From NCBI RefSeq assembly GCF_003337555.1, contig NZ_QPJK01000003.1:426115-490114 (forward strand): DNA of 64,000 nucleotides, given 5' to 3'. Of this stretch, positions 9,561-17,459 are shown piece by piece. Both the position numbers and the translations under genes were made by a program. This stretch comes from Pseudorhodoferax soli. Its GTDB lineage: Bacteria > Pseudomonadota > Gammaproteobacteria > Burkholderiales > Burkholderiaceae_C. The notes below the pieces were generated by a model. It ran no database searches, was not told the origin of the DNA, and worked only from the letters and a program-made list of their open reading frames with translations. Each line of letters opens with the position of its first letter. Within the stretch, counting starts at the first letter, position 1.

Positions 9561-10886
9561 TCAGTCCAGGCGGATCGGCGGGCGCACGCGCGCCTGGATG
9601 CGGTCGACCAGCCACAGCAGGCCGCCGCGCCAGAAGCCGTGCAGCCGCGCCTGGTGGCTGCGGTACAGCATGGCGTGGCTCAGCTGCGCAAGCCGGCCGC
9701 GGATGATGCCGCCGTCGAAGAAGCCGAACCGGCCCAGCGAGCCGAAGGCGTCGTAGTCGGCCAGCGAGACCAGCGCGCCGAAATCGCGGAAGCGGAACGG
9801 CGGCACCGTGCGGCCCGCCGCCAGCACGTCGGGCAGGTAGCGCACCAGGTGGCGGGCCTGCTGGTGCGCGACCTGCGCGGTGGGCGGAAGCGGCCGTTCG
9901 CTGCCCGGCAAGGTCAGGCTGGCGCAGTCGCCGACGGCATAGATGGCCTCGTCGCGCGTGGTCTGCAGCGAGGGGCGGACCAGCAGCTGCTGGCTGCGGC
10001 TGGTTTCCAGTCCGTCCAGCGTGGCCAGCACCGCAGGCCCCTTGACGCCTGCCGCCCAGACCTGCAGCGTGGCCGCCAGCAGGCTGCCGTCCGCCAGCTC
10101 CAGGCCCTCGGCACGCGCGGCCTTGACCTGGGTGCCGGTGCGCACGCGCACGCCCAGGGACTGCAGGCGCTGCTGCGTGGCGGCCGAGATGTCCTGCGGG
10201 AACGCGGCCAGCAGCCGCGGCCCGGCCTCCAGCAGCGTGATGGTGAGCCGCTCCGCCAGGCCGCTTGCGCCATAGGCCTCGGCGGTCTCGGTCAGCTGCA
10301 CGAGTTCGGCCGCCAGCTCCACGCCCGTGGCGCCGCCGCCCACGATGGCGATGGACAGGGGCTGCGCCATGGCCACGCACTGCAGCATGCGCAGGCGTAC
10401 TTCGCGGCAGAAGGCGTCGGCCTGCAGCCGCGAATCGATGGCATGGCAATGCGCGGCCACGCCCGGCGTGCCGAAGTCGTTGGCCTGGCTGCCCAAGGCC
10501 AGCACCAGCAGTTCGTAGGGGAGTTCGCGCGCCGGCACCAGCAAGCGGCCGTCCTCGGCGTGCAGCGGCGCCACCTGCACCACGCGGCGCGCGCGGTCCA
10601 GGCCGCTCAAGGCGCCCGGCTGGTAGACGAAGCCCGCATCGCGCGCCTGCGCCACGTAGGTGGTCTGCTGCTGGGCGATGTCGCGCGTGCCGGCCGCGAT
10701 GGTGTGCAGCATGGGCTTCCAGACATGGGCCGCGTCGCGGTCCAGCAGCGTGACCGTGGGCGCGCCGGGCCGGTTGCGCCAGCGCCGCCCGAGCACCGTG
10801 GCGATCTCCAGCCCCGCGACGCCGCCGCCGACCACCAGCAGCCGCGCGCCCGGCGTCTCGCGCGTTCCGAATCCTGCATCGACCAT
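9561..10886 (-). CDS. ndh: Type II NADH:quinone oxidoreductase (NDH-2)
   Basis: A 441-residue FAD flavoprotein of the membrane surface that passes electrons from NADH to quinone without pumping protons. The FAD-binding LLVVGGGVAGLEIAT and NAD-binding IAIVGGGATGVELAAEL dinucleotide folds are intact, as is the second FAD contact AIYAVGDCA. The C-terminal 60 residues contain the amphipathic membrane-anchoring segment. A longer frame upstream would overlap the previous gene's stop, so MVDAGFGTRE is the likely start, although it lacks a clear ribosome site. It lies 64 bases downstream of the EAL-protein gene on the same strand. Confidence 0.88.
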   Translation of the reverse strand: MVDAGFGTRETPGARLLVVGGGVAGLEIATVLGRRWRNRPGAPTVTLLDRDAAHVWKPMLHTIAAGTRDIAQQQTTYVAQARDAGFVYQPGALSGLDRARRVVQVAPLHAEDGRLLVPARELPYELLVLALGSQANDFGTPGVAAHCHAIDSRLQADAFCREVRLRMLQCVAMAQPLSIAIVGGGATGVELAAELVQLTETAEAYGASGLAERLTITLLEAGPRLLAAFPQDISAATQQRLQSLGVRVRTGTQVKAARAEGLELADGSLLAATLQVWAAGVKGPAVLATLDGLETSRSQQLLVRPSLQTTRDEAIYAVGDCASLTLPGSERPLPPTAQVAHQQARHLVRYLPDVLAAGRTVPPFRFRDFGALVSLADYDAFGSLGRFGFFDGGIIRGRLAQLSHAMLYRSHQARLHGFWRGGLLWLVDRIQARVRPPIRLD

Positions 10887-10950
10887 CCAACGATTACAGC
10901 ACCGCGACCCCGGCAGGCCGCGAGAATCTCGGCCGGCGCAGGGGCATGGC

Positions 10951-13149
10951 TCAGGCCAGGGCCGGGCAGCGCAGCCAGTCCAGCAAGGCACTGCGCTCCA
11001 TCGGTGCGGCGATGTAGAAACCTTGCCCTTCGTGGCAGCCCATGTCCACCAGCGCCTGCCAGGTGGCCGCGTCCTCGATGCCCTCGGCCAGCACCTGCAG
11101 GCCCAGCTTGCGGCCCAGCTGCGTGACGGTCTCGGCGATGCGCGCGCCCTGGGCCTCGCGCAGCTGGCGCACGAAGCCGCGGTCGATCTTGATGCGGTCC
11201 AGCGGCAGCCGCTCCAGGTAGCTCAGCGAGGAGTAGCCGGTGCCGAAGTCGTCGATCGCGATCGTGATGCCCTCGGCGCGCAGCGCCGACAGCGTGGACT
11301 CCAGCAGCTGCGTGGGCAGCACGGCCACCGATTCGGTGATCTCCAGTTCCAGGTGGTGGCCCTGCAGGCCGTTGGCGGCCAGCGCGCCGCGCACGGTCTC
11401 GAAGAAGCCGGGGTCGCGCAGCTGCGCGACCGAGACGTTGACCGCCATGTGCCGCGGCGCGCAGCCCAGGTCGAGCATCTCGCGCATGGTGGCGCAGGCC
11501 GTGGCCAGCACCCACTGGCCCAGCGGCACGATCAGCCCGGAGTGCTCGGCCACGGGAATGAACCGGTCCGGCGGGATCAGCCGGCCGTCCTCGGTGCGCC
11601 AGCGCAGCAGCGCCTCCAGGCCCACCAGCGCCTGGGTGCGCAGCTCGCGCTGCGGCTGGTAGACCAGGTACAGCCGCGCATCGTCGATGGCGGCGCGCAG
11701 CTCGGACAGCAGCAACGCGCGGTCGCGCGCCTCGGCCCCCATCTGCTCGGCGTAGCGCAGGTCCTGGCCGCGGTGGTCGCGCTTGGCGCGCTTGAGCGCG
11801 ATGGTGGCGTCCTTGACCAGGTCGGCACCGGCCTGCGCCACCGGGGGCAGCAGCACGTGGCCGCAGGTCAGCATGACCTTGTGTGGCACGCCGTCCACCA
11901 GCACCGGCTGGCGCACGCATTCCAGCAGGCGCTGCGGCACCACCTGGTCGGTCGTGCCGAGTGCGCCGAAGGTGTCCGGGCCCACGCGCGCCAGCAGCAC
12001 GCCAGGCGGCACGGCCTCGGCCAGCCGCCGCGCCACGGCCGCCAGCAGGCGGTCGCCGAAGCGGTGGCCCATCACGTCGTTGGCAGCGCTGAAGTCGTCG
12101 ATGTCCAGCAGCGCCAGGATGTGGTTGCGCACGCCGCGGCGCGCGCAGGCGTCCACCTTCTCGATGAAATGCGCGCGGTTGGGCAGGCCGACCAGGGTGT
12201 CGAAGTAGGCCGAACGGTGCAGCCTCTCGAGCAGGCCGCGGTTGTGCCGCAGCGTGCGCAGGTTGGTGCAGAACACGTCCAGCAGCTGGCGGTCGGCCGT
12301 GCTGCGCAGGCGCGGCGCCTGGACGTAGACGGCCATGTCCTGCCCGTCGCGGCGGCCCAGGTAGAGCGCCACGCCGCCCTGCTCGCCATAGACGTTGCCG
12401 CCCTGCACCAGCGCGCGCCGCAGCAGCTGCACGGCGCGGCTGGCGGGCAGGCCCTCCAGTGCCTGGCCGGCCAGGCCGGCGAAGCGGCCGGCCGCGGCCA
12501 GCACCTGGCCCGTGCCGCTGGCGGCAGCGCCGGCATCGCGCAGGCAGACCAGGCCTTCTTCTGGAACATCCAGCACCGCAGCCAGCTGCGTGACCACGGC
12601 GCCGGCGAAGGCATGCAGGTTGGTCTGCTCCAGCAGCGCGGTGCCGGACTGCACGATGCGCTCCAGGCTGCGCCGGCTGGCTTCGGTGTTGCACAGCTGC
12701 TCGTAGGCGCGCAGCGCCGCCGCCACGGTCGCCTGCAGGCGCGCCGGCGCAAGTTCTGCCTTGCTGCGGCAGTCGGCGATGTCGTGGCGCAGCAGCTGCT
12801 CCAGCGCCGGATCGGGCTGCTCGGTGCGCAGCACGACGCGCGTGTGCCGCAGGGCCAGGCCTTCGCGCAGGAACTCCACGAGGCCGAAGTCGGTGTGCGG
12901 CGGCGCGTCCACGCCCAGCAGCAGCACGGCCAGGTCGCGCTCCTGGCGCAGGACGGCGCGGGCCTGCGCTTCGGTGCGCGCCTGCAACAGCGTCACGGCG
13001 GCGCCGAACAGCACCAGGCCCTGCAGCCCGGCCTGGGCGGCGGCGTGCACGTCTTCGTCGCCGTCGACCACGAGCACGCGCCACTCGCGCGCCGCAGCCG
13101 CGGCCTGGATCGCGCCGGGCCAGGCCGGCGCTGATGCGAGTCCAGGCAT
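10951..13149 (-). CDS. Receiver-like/DUF3369/GGDEF/EAL protein, probable c-di-GMP phosphodiesterase
   Basis: A 732-residue cytosolic signalling protein. Residues about 22-115 form a receiver-like fold, 135-285 DUF3369, 320-470 a GGDEF fold and 490-730 an EAL domain. The GGDEF signature is replaced by GPDTF (390-394), so no cyclase activity is expected. The EAL domain keeps EALLRW (Glu512), NVS, LEITES, DDFGTGYSS, KIDRGF and EGIED, the full metal and catalytic set for c-di-GMP hydrolysis. The usual phospho-acceptor Asp appears to be Gly79 (LLLGVD), although Asp81 is close. The ATG lies one base after the siaD stop, so this phosphodiesterase is cotranscribed with a cyclase. Confidence 0.85.
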   Translation of the reverse strand: MPGLASAPAWPGAIQAAAAAREWRVLVVDGDEDVHAAAQAGLQGLVLFGAAVTLLQARTEAQARAVLRQERDLAVLLLGVDAPPHTDFGLVEFLREGLALRHTRVVLRTEQPDPALEQLLRHDIADCRSKAELAPARLQATVAAALRAYEQLCNTEASRRSLERIVQSGTALLEQTNLHAFAGAVVTQLAAVLDVPEEGLVCLRDAGAAASGTGQVLAAAGRFAGLAGQALEGLPASRAVQLLRRALVQGGNVYGEQGGVALYLGRRDGQDMAVYVQAPRLRSTADRQLLDVFCTNLRTLRHNRGLLERLHRSAYFDTLVGLPNRAHFIEKVDACARRGVRNHILALLDIDDFSAANDVMGHRFGDRLLAAVARRLAEAVPPGVLLARVGPDTFGALGTTDQVVPQRLLECVRQPVLVDGVPHKVMLTCGHVLLPPVAQAGADLVKDATIALKRAKRDHRGQDLRYAEQMGAEARDRALLLSELRAAIDDARLYLVYQPQRELRTQALVGLEALLRWRTEDGRLIPPDRFIPVAEHSGLIVPLGQWVLATACATMREMLDLGCAPRHMAVNVSVAQLRDPGFFETVRGALAANGLQGHHLELEITESVAVLPTQLLESTLSALRAEGITIAIDDFGTGYSSLSYLERLPLDRIKIDRGFVRQLREAQGARIAETVTQLGRKLGLQVLAEGIEDAATWQALVDMGCHEGQGFYIAAPMERSALLDWLRCPALA

Positions 13150-13150
13150 G

Positions 13151-13885
13151 TCAATCGTGGAGTTGCAGGTCGCCGCTGGCATGCGCCACGCAGTTGCGCC
13201 CGCCCCGCTTGGCGGCGTAGAGCGCCTCGTCGGCCTGGCCGTAGGCCGCATCGAAGCTGGCACCGCGGGCCAGGCAGCTGACGCCGAAGCTGGCCGTCAC
13301 GCGGCTGCCGTCGGGCAGGCCGAAGGCATGGGACTCGATGGCGCGGCGGGCACGCTGGGCCACGGCCTCGGCGGCCTCGGGGTCGTCGCGCGGCAGCAGC
13401 AGCGTGAACTCCTCGCCGCCGACGCGCCCGAGCAGGCCTTGCGCCGGTAGCGCCTGTTTCAGGCAGGCCACCACGCCCAGGATGACCTTGTCGCCCATGG
13501 GATGGCCGAAGCTGTCGTTGACGCGCTTGAAATGGTCGATGTCCAGCACGATCAGCGTGAGGCCGCCGCGCGCGAACAGCTGGTTCACGCGCTCGATGAT
13601 GGCGGCGCGGTTCAGCACGCCGGTCAGCGGATCGTGCGTGGCGCGGTACTGCAGTTCGCCGGCCAGGTCCTGCAGGCGCTGGTTCAGCTGGGTCATCTCC
13701 AGCTCGGCGCGGTCGCTGCGGCGCACCAGCCGGCGTGTCTCGCGCAGCAGGCGCTCGTAGGCGGCGAGCAGCTCGCCCAGCGCCGCGTGCGCGCCGTCCG
13801 GGCCGCCGGCATGGGCCGCGCGCGCGGCCAGCAGCGCGCGGTGTTCGGCCTCGAACAGGTCGGGCGCCTCGCCGAGCGCGTCCAT
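13151..13885 (-). CDS. siaD: Diguanylate cyclase SiaD
   Basis: A 244-residue cytosolic cyclase making c-di-GMP from two GTP. Residues about 45-80 form a coiled coil. The GGDEF domain follows with DPLTGVLNRA, LDIDHFKRVNDSFGH and an intact GGEEF motif. There is no RxxD product-inhibition site five residues before the motif, so it may lack that feedback. In Pseudomonas aeruginosa, unphosphorylated SiaC binds the stalk of SiaD and activates it. The same order siaC-siaD is kept here, with the ATG directly abutting the siaC stop (TGAATG). The assignment rests on this context together with length and domain layout. Confidence 0.85.
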   Translation of the reverse strand: MDALGEAPDLFEAEHRALLAARAAHAGGPDGAHAALGELLAAYERLLRETRRLVRRSDRAELEMTQLNQRLQDLAGELQYRATHDPLTGVLNRAAIIERVNQLFARGGLTLIVLDIDHFKRVNDSFGHPMGDKVILGVVACLKQALPAQGLLGRVGGEEFTLLLPRDDPEAAEAVAQRARRAIESHAFGLPDGSRVTASFGVSCLARGASFDAAYGQADEALYAAKRGGRNCVAHASGDLQLHD

Positions 13886-14275
13886 TCAGGCGGGCCCCAC
13901 GGGATGGCTGGTGAAGGCGATGGCGGGGAAGTCGTCGCGCAGTTCCTCGCCGAACTCGAGGATGGTGTCGTCCTCGGCGTCGTGGTACCAGTGCAGCGCC
14001 ACCTGGTTGCCGGCCTCCACGGCATCGTCCAGCGCCTCGATCAGGTTGAACAGCATCTTGGTGCTGGAACTGTTGAAGTAGGCCAGTGCGATGTGCACGG
14101 CGATCTGGCGCCCGTCCTGCTCTGCCAGGTAGGCCTTCAGTTGCGCGACGACCTGGCCGTAGAAGGCGGCGGCGTTCTCGGGATAGGACTCGCCGCGCAG
14201 GTGCAACTGGTGCTGGTCGAAGCGGAAGTCCACCTCGGGCGAGCTGGGCGTCGGGGCGATGTAGAAGTTGTCCAT
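13886..14275 (-). CDS. siaC: SiaC (DUF1987), phospho-switch activator of SiaD
   Basis: A 129-residue protein of the DUF1987/SiaC family. It is the partner-switch adaptor that SiaB phosphorylates and SiaA dephosphorylates. The family core IALAYFNSSSTKMLFNLIEAL contains the phospho-acceptor region (residues 69-72). P. aeruginosa SiaC uses Thr68 here, and the equivalent in this protein is probably Ser69, which I infer rather than know. Length matches the family. It sits between siaB (28-base gap) and siaD (abutting). Confidence 0.88.
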   Translation of the reverse strand: MDNFYIAPTPSSPEVDFRFDQHQLHLRGESYPENAAAFYGQVVAQLKAYLAEQDGRQIAVHIALAYFNSSSTKMLFNLIEALDDAVEAGNQVALHWYHDAEDDTILEFGEELRDDFPAIAFTSHPVGPA

Positions 14276-14303
14276 GCGTGATCTCGTGTCTGTTCGCAGC
14301 TTC

Positions 14304-14867
14304 TCAGATGGCCGCCTTGAGGTAGAAGACCGGCACGCCGCCGGCCGCGTCGAAGTCGAACTGCAGCGGTTCGCGCGCATCGCGTGCGACCGTCAACAGG
14401 CCGATGCCCGCGCCCTTGCTGCCCTCGGGCGTCTCCTCGCGCAGCGTCTTGCGGTAGGCCAGCTTGATTTCGTCCAGCGTCATGCTGCGCAGCGCCTCGA
14501 GCTTGCCGCGCAGCTCCTCGGCGATGCGGGCCTCGACCGGGTTGGCGCACAGCAGCAGGAAGCTGCCGTCGTTCTCGCGCCGGATGCAGACCGCGCCGTG
14601 GCGCACTTCGCCCTCGCGCTGGGTCGGCGAGGTCAGCGCGTCGGCCGAGTAGTGCACGATGTTCTGCGCCATCTCGATGAAGCAGGAGAACAGCTTGCGC
14701 CGCGTCGGCCCGGCCACGCCGGTGACTTCCAGCTGCAGCTTCACCGCGTCGGCCATGGCCGCCACGATGTGCTGCGAGAAGTAGCCCATGTAGTAGAAGA
14801 TGACCTGGTGCTCGCGCGCCAGGTGGAAGAAGGAGCCGTACTTGTCGGCGATGGCGTTGGCGGGCAT
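14304..14867 (-). CDS. siaB: SiaB (DUF6272) SiaC kinase
   Basis: A 187-residue GHKL-fold protein of the SiaB/DUF6272 family, which phosphorylates SiaC and so turns off SiaD. The N-box FIEMAQNIVHYS supplies the ATP/Mg asparagine and KGAGIGLLTVAR is the glycine-rich lid motif. The start MPANAIADKYG lies 8 bases after the siaA stop, with no strong ribosome site, suggesting coupling. Unlike anti-sigma kinases, no sigma-factor partner is encoded nearby. The neighbours siaC and siaA support the assignment. Confidence 0.88.
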   Translation of the reverse strand: MPANAIADKYGSFFHLAREHQVIFYYMGYFSQHIVAAMADAVKLQLEVTGVAGPTRRKLFSCFIEMAQNIVHYSADALTSPTQREGEVRHGAVCIRRENDGSFLLLCANPVEARIAEELRGKLEALRSMTLDEIKLAYRKTLREETPEGSKGAGIGLLTVARDAREPLQFDFDAAGGVPVFYLKAAI

Positions 14868-14875
14868 GGCGGCTT

Positions 14876-16108
14876 TCAGGCGGTGAAGCTGAAGAAGGTC
14901 AGGTCGTCGCGGCGGTGGTGTTCGCCCTGCCAGGCGCGCAGCGCCTCGAGCACCGCGGCGTTGACGGCCGCGGGCGTGCGGGTGGGCGCGCCGGCCACGG
15001 CTTCGCGCACGCGCTTCTTGCCCAGGGCGATCGCGCGCGGGCCGCCCACCTGGTCGATCAGGCCATCGGTGGTGATGAACACCAGGCTGCCAGCCTCGAG
15101 CGCGATTGCGTGGTTGTGCCAGGCGTATCCGGCCTCGCTGTCCACATAGCCCACGCCCTTGCGCTGGCCTTCGACCAGTTCCACCTCGCAGGCGCCCGGG
15201 CGCAGCACGAACAACGCCAGCCGCGCCCCTGCGAACACCAGGTGGCGCTGCGCGGGTTCGTACCAGAAGAAGGCCGCGTCCATGCCATCGTCCGAGCCCG
15301 GCGTGGCGTCCTCGCCGCCCTGCTGGCCCAGCGTCTGCTTGATGCTGCGGTTGACGGCGCCGAGCAGCAGCGCCGGGTCGCGCGGGCCGTGCTGCTCCAG
15401 CGCCTGTGTCAGCGCGCTCGAGGCGATCAGCGTCATGAACGCCCCGGGCACGCCGTGGCCGGTGCAATCGGCCACGGCGCCGAACCAGCCGCCCTCGCCT
15501 TCGCTGAACTGGTAGAAGTCGCCGCCCACCACGTCGCGCGGCTCCCAGACGAGGTCGGCCGAAGGGCAAACGCGCGCCAGCGCCTCGCGCGAGCTGCGCA
15601 GCGTGGACTGCTGGATCACGCTCGCGTACTCGATGCTGTGCATGATCTGGCGGTTGCGCGAGGCCTGCATGTCCGCCACCACGCGCATGAGCTGCAGCCC
15701 GTTGCCCACGCCCAGGAAGGCGCCGCCCTCGGTGATGATGAAGCCGTCGGACAGCGCCTTCTCACCATGCTCCACGGTCTTGAAGGTCAGCGTGTCGATG
15801 TCCATCGCGGACTCGACGATGAGCGGCTCCTTGTCCATGAAGGCGATGCAGCTCTTGCGCCCGTACAGCTCCATGCGGAACTGCTTGCTCATCTGCGACA
15901 GGAAGATGCTGCGGTTGATGAGGCCGATCGGCCGGCCCCCCTCCACCACCGGCAGGCTGACCAGGTCGCGGTGCCGGTTAAACATCTCCATGACCTTCTC
16001 GTTGGTCTCGTCGGTGGTCATGGCCGGCACCGCCGTGCACAGGTCGGCGGCACTGGGCTGGCGAAAGCGTGGGCGGGAATCGGTCAGGTACTCGGCAGCA
16101 GCGGACAT
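14876..16108 (-). CDS. siaA: SiaA-type PP2C/SpoIIE phosphatase with N-terminal CBS-like module
   Basis: A 410-residue soluble Mn/Mg phosphatase expected to dephosphorylate SiaC. The catalytic domain (about residues 185-410) has VVGGDFYQF, ADCTGHGVPGAFM, the DGMDAAFF acid, TTDGLIDQ and RRDDLTFF, so all metal ligands are present. P. aeruginosa SiaA is instead a membrane protein with a periplasmic sensor and HAMP. This one has no membrane helix but a CBS-pair-like N-terminus (LPVVEGGRPIGLINRSIFL and the ITEGGAFLGVGNGLQLM repeat). The input is therefore probably intracellular, perhaps a nucleotide. A GAGGA ribosome site lies in a small hairpin upstream. It is first in the operon. Confidence 0.82.
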   Translation of the reverse strand: MSAAAEYLTDSRPRFRQPSAADLCTAVPAMTTDETNEKVMEMFNRHRDLVSLPVVEGGRPIGLINRSIFLSQMSKQFRMELYGRKSCIAFMDKEPLIVESAMDIDTLTFKTVEHGEKALSDGFIITEGGAFLGVGNGLQLMRVVADMQASRNRQIMHSIEYASVIQQSTLRSSREALARVCPSADLVWEPRDVVGGDFYQFSEGEGGWFGAVADCTGHGVPGAFMTLIASSALTQALEQHGPRDPALLLGAVNRSIKQTLGQQGGEDATPGSDDGMDAAFFWYEPAQRHLVFAGARLALFVLRPGACEVELVEGQRKGVGYVDSEAGYAWHNHAIALEAGSLVFITTDGLIDQVGGPRAIALGKKRVREAVAGAPTRTPAAVNAAVLEALRAWQGEHHRRDDLTFFSFTA

Positions 16109-16289
16109 GGACAGCGCATCCTCAAATGTGAGGAAATGTTATGAACGCTGCATGTCATCTTCATGACGCAGTGGGTCGATAGACGAAGCTGTGGCCGCCC
16201 AGACTCAGCCTTTGAAGCGCGGCCCAAATGCCCGTGCTTATGATCAACGACATCGACGGCCCGTTCAGCTGGCCTGTCACCAATGGAGA
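16109..16289. promoter_or_regulatory. Divergent intergenic region between siaA and the ATPase cassette
   Basis: This 181-base region separates the core signalling operon from the low-GC cassette. On the siaA side, CCTCA-N4-TGAGG (16120-16133) is an inverted repeat whose siaA-proximal arm contains the GAGGA ribosome site. It could sequester that site in a hairpin. Further out, GTCAT-CTTC-ATGAC (16154-16167) is an operator-like dyad. A 24-codon open frame (16228-16302, starting MPVLMINDIDGP) overlaps the ATPase start and could be a leader peptide. No clear -35/-10 pair was found. Composition drops in GC across this interval. Confidence 0.4.
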
Positions 16290-17459
16290 ATGGCTGTGCT
16301 GATCACCCGTTTGATCTTGAAAAACTGGCGCAACTTCCGCGATGCGGACATCTCGCTGTCTGCGCGCAGTTATGTGATCGGCGCGAATGCCGCTGGGAAG
16401 TCCAATCTCCTCGACGTGTTTCGGTTCCTTCGCACCATTGCGCAAGCAGATGGCGGCGGCTTGCAGAAGGCTCTGAAAGAGCGCGGAAATCTTGCCAAAT
16501 TGCGCAGCTTGCATGCGCGCCGTGACCCCGAAGTCAGCATCGAGGTCGAACTTTCCGATGACCCAGGCGACACGGTCCCCCGTTGGCGCTACGCGCTTGC
16601 GTTCAAGTCCGAAGGAAAAGGGCAGCAACGTGTGCTGATCACCCGCGAGGAAGTGTTCCGGGATGGAAAACGGGTGCTGCAACGGCCAGACCGAGGCGAT
16701 GACCTTGACCCGGTACGCCTGACGCAGACGCACTTGGAGCAGATCAACAACAACGCAGAGTTTCGAGGTCTGGCGGAATTCTTTTCTGCAACCACCTATT
16801 TGCACCTCGTTCCGCAATTGCTCAAGCACAGCGACGAGATCGCGGGCAGGTTGGTTGAAAGCGACCCTTTCGGCCAGGGTTTGTTGCAACGGATTGCCCG
16901 AACACCGGCGAAGACACAAGCGGCAAGGCTGGAACGTATCCGCAAGGCATTGGAAGTAGCAGTGCCCCAGTTCTCCGAGATGCGGTTTTCAAAGGATGAA
17001 GCCACCGGTGCACCCCATTTGGAAGCCCGCTTCCGACACTGGCGTGAGCACGGCGCCTGGCAGCGGGAGGACCAGTTTTCAGATGGCACCTTGCGTCTTA
17101 TCGGCTTGCTGTGGTCGCTGCAGGAGGGCGACGGCATGCTGCTGCTGGAAGAACCGGAGCTTTCGCTGAACGACGCCATCGTCGAGTACATCCCTTTGAT
17201 GATCGACCGGGTACTGCGCGGGCGCAAGAAGGGGGCGTTTCTGCGTCAGGTCGTGGTGAGTACGCACAGCGACAACCTGATCGGGGCAGTGCAGGATCCT
17301 AGTTCGGTGTTGTTGCTGGAGCCCGGCGCCAATGGCTCAGTCGCGCGAGCGCCTGATCGCGCGGAATTGGATGCGATGGAGGGCGGATTGAATCCCGCAG
17401 AGGTGCTGTTGCCGAAGACACGGCCCACGGGCGTGGAACAGATGGGTCTCTTCGTGTGA
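16290..17459 (+). CDS. COG4637-type predicted ATPase (SMC/OLD/RecF-like), first gene of a two-gene cassette
   Basis: A 389-residue ABC-type ATPase. The Walker A motif is GANAAGKS (residues 31-38) in a RecF-like N-terminus (ITRLILKNWRNFRDADI). Mid-protein signatures include LTQTHLEQINNN and QFSDGTLRLIGLLW. The Walker B motif LLLEEPELS (Glu287/288) and the switch His in VVVSTHSDNL follow. No coiled-coil arm or TOPRIM domain is present in this chain. Base use is clearly less GC-rich than the flanks. A GGAG site lies one base before the ATG but seven bases before an in-frame GTG at 16296, so the true start may be the latter. The stop overlaps the next gene. Confidence 0.85.
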   Translation: MAVLITRLILKNWRNFRDADISLSARSYVIGANAAGKSNLLDVFRFLRTIAQADGGGLQKALKERGNLAKLRSLHARRDPEVSIEVELSDDPGDTVPRWRYALAFKSEGKGQQRVLITREEVFRDGKRVLQRPDRGDDLDPVRLTQTHLEQINNNAEFRGLAEFFSATTYLHLVPQLLKHSDEIAGRLVESDPFGQGLLQRIARTPAKTQAARLERIRKALEVAVPQFSEMRFSKDEATGAPHLEARFRHWREHGAWQREDQFSDGTLRLIGLLWSLQEGDGMLLLEEPELSLNDAIVEYIPLMIDRVLRGRKKGAFLRQVVVSTHSDNLIGAVQDPSSVLLLEPGANGSVARAPDRAELDAMEGGLNPAEVLLPKTRPTGVEQMGLFV

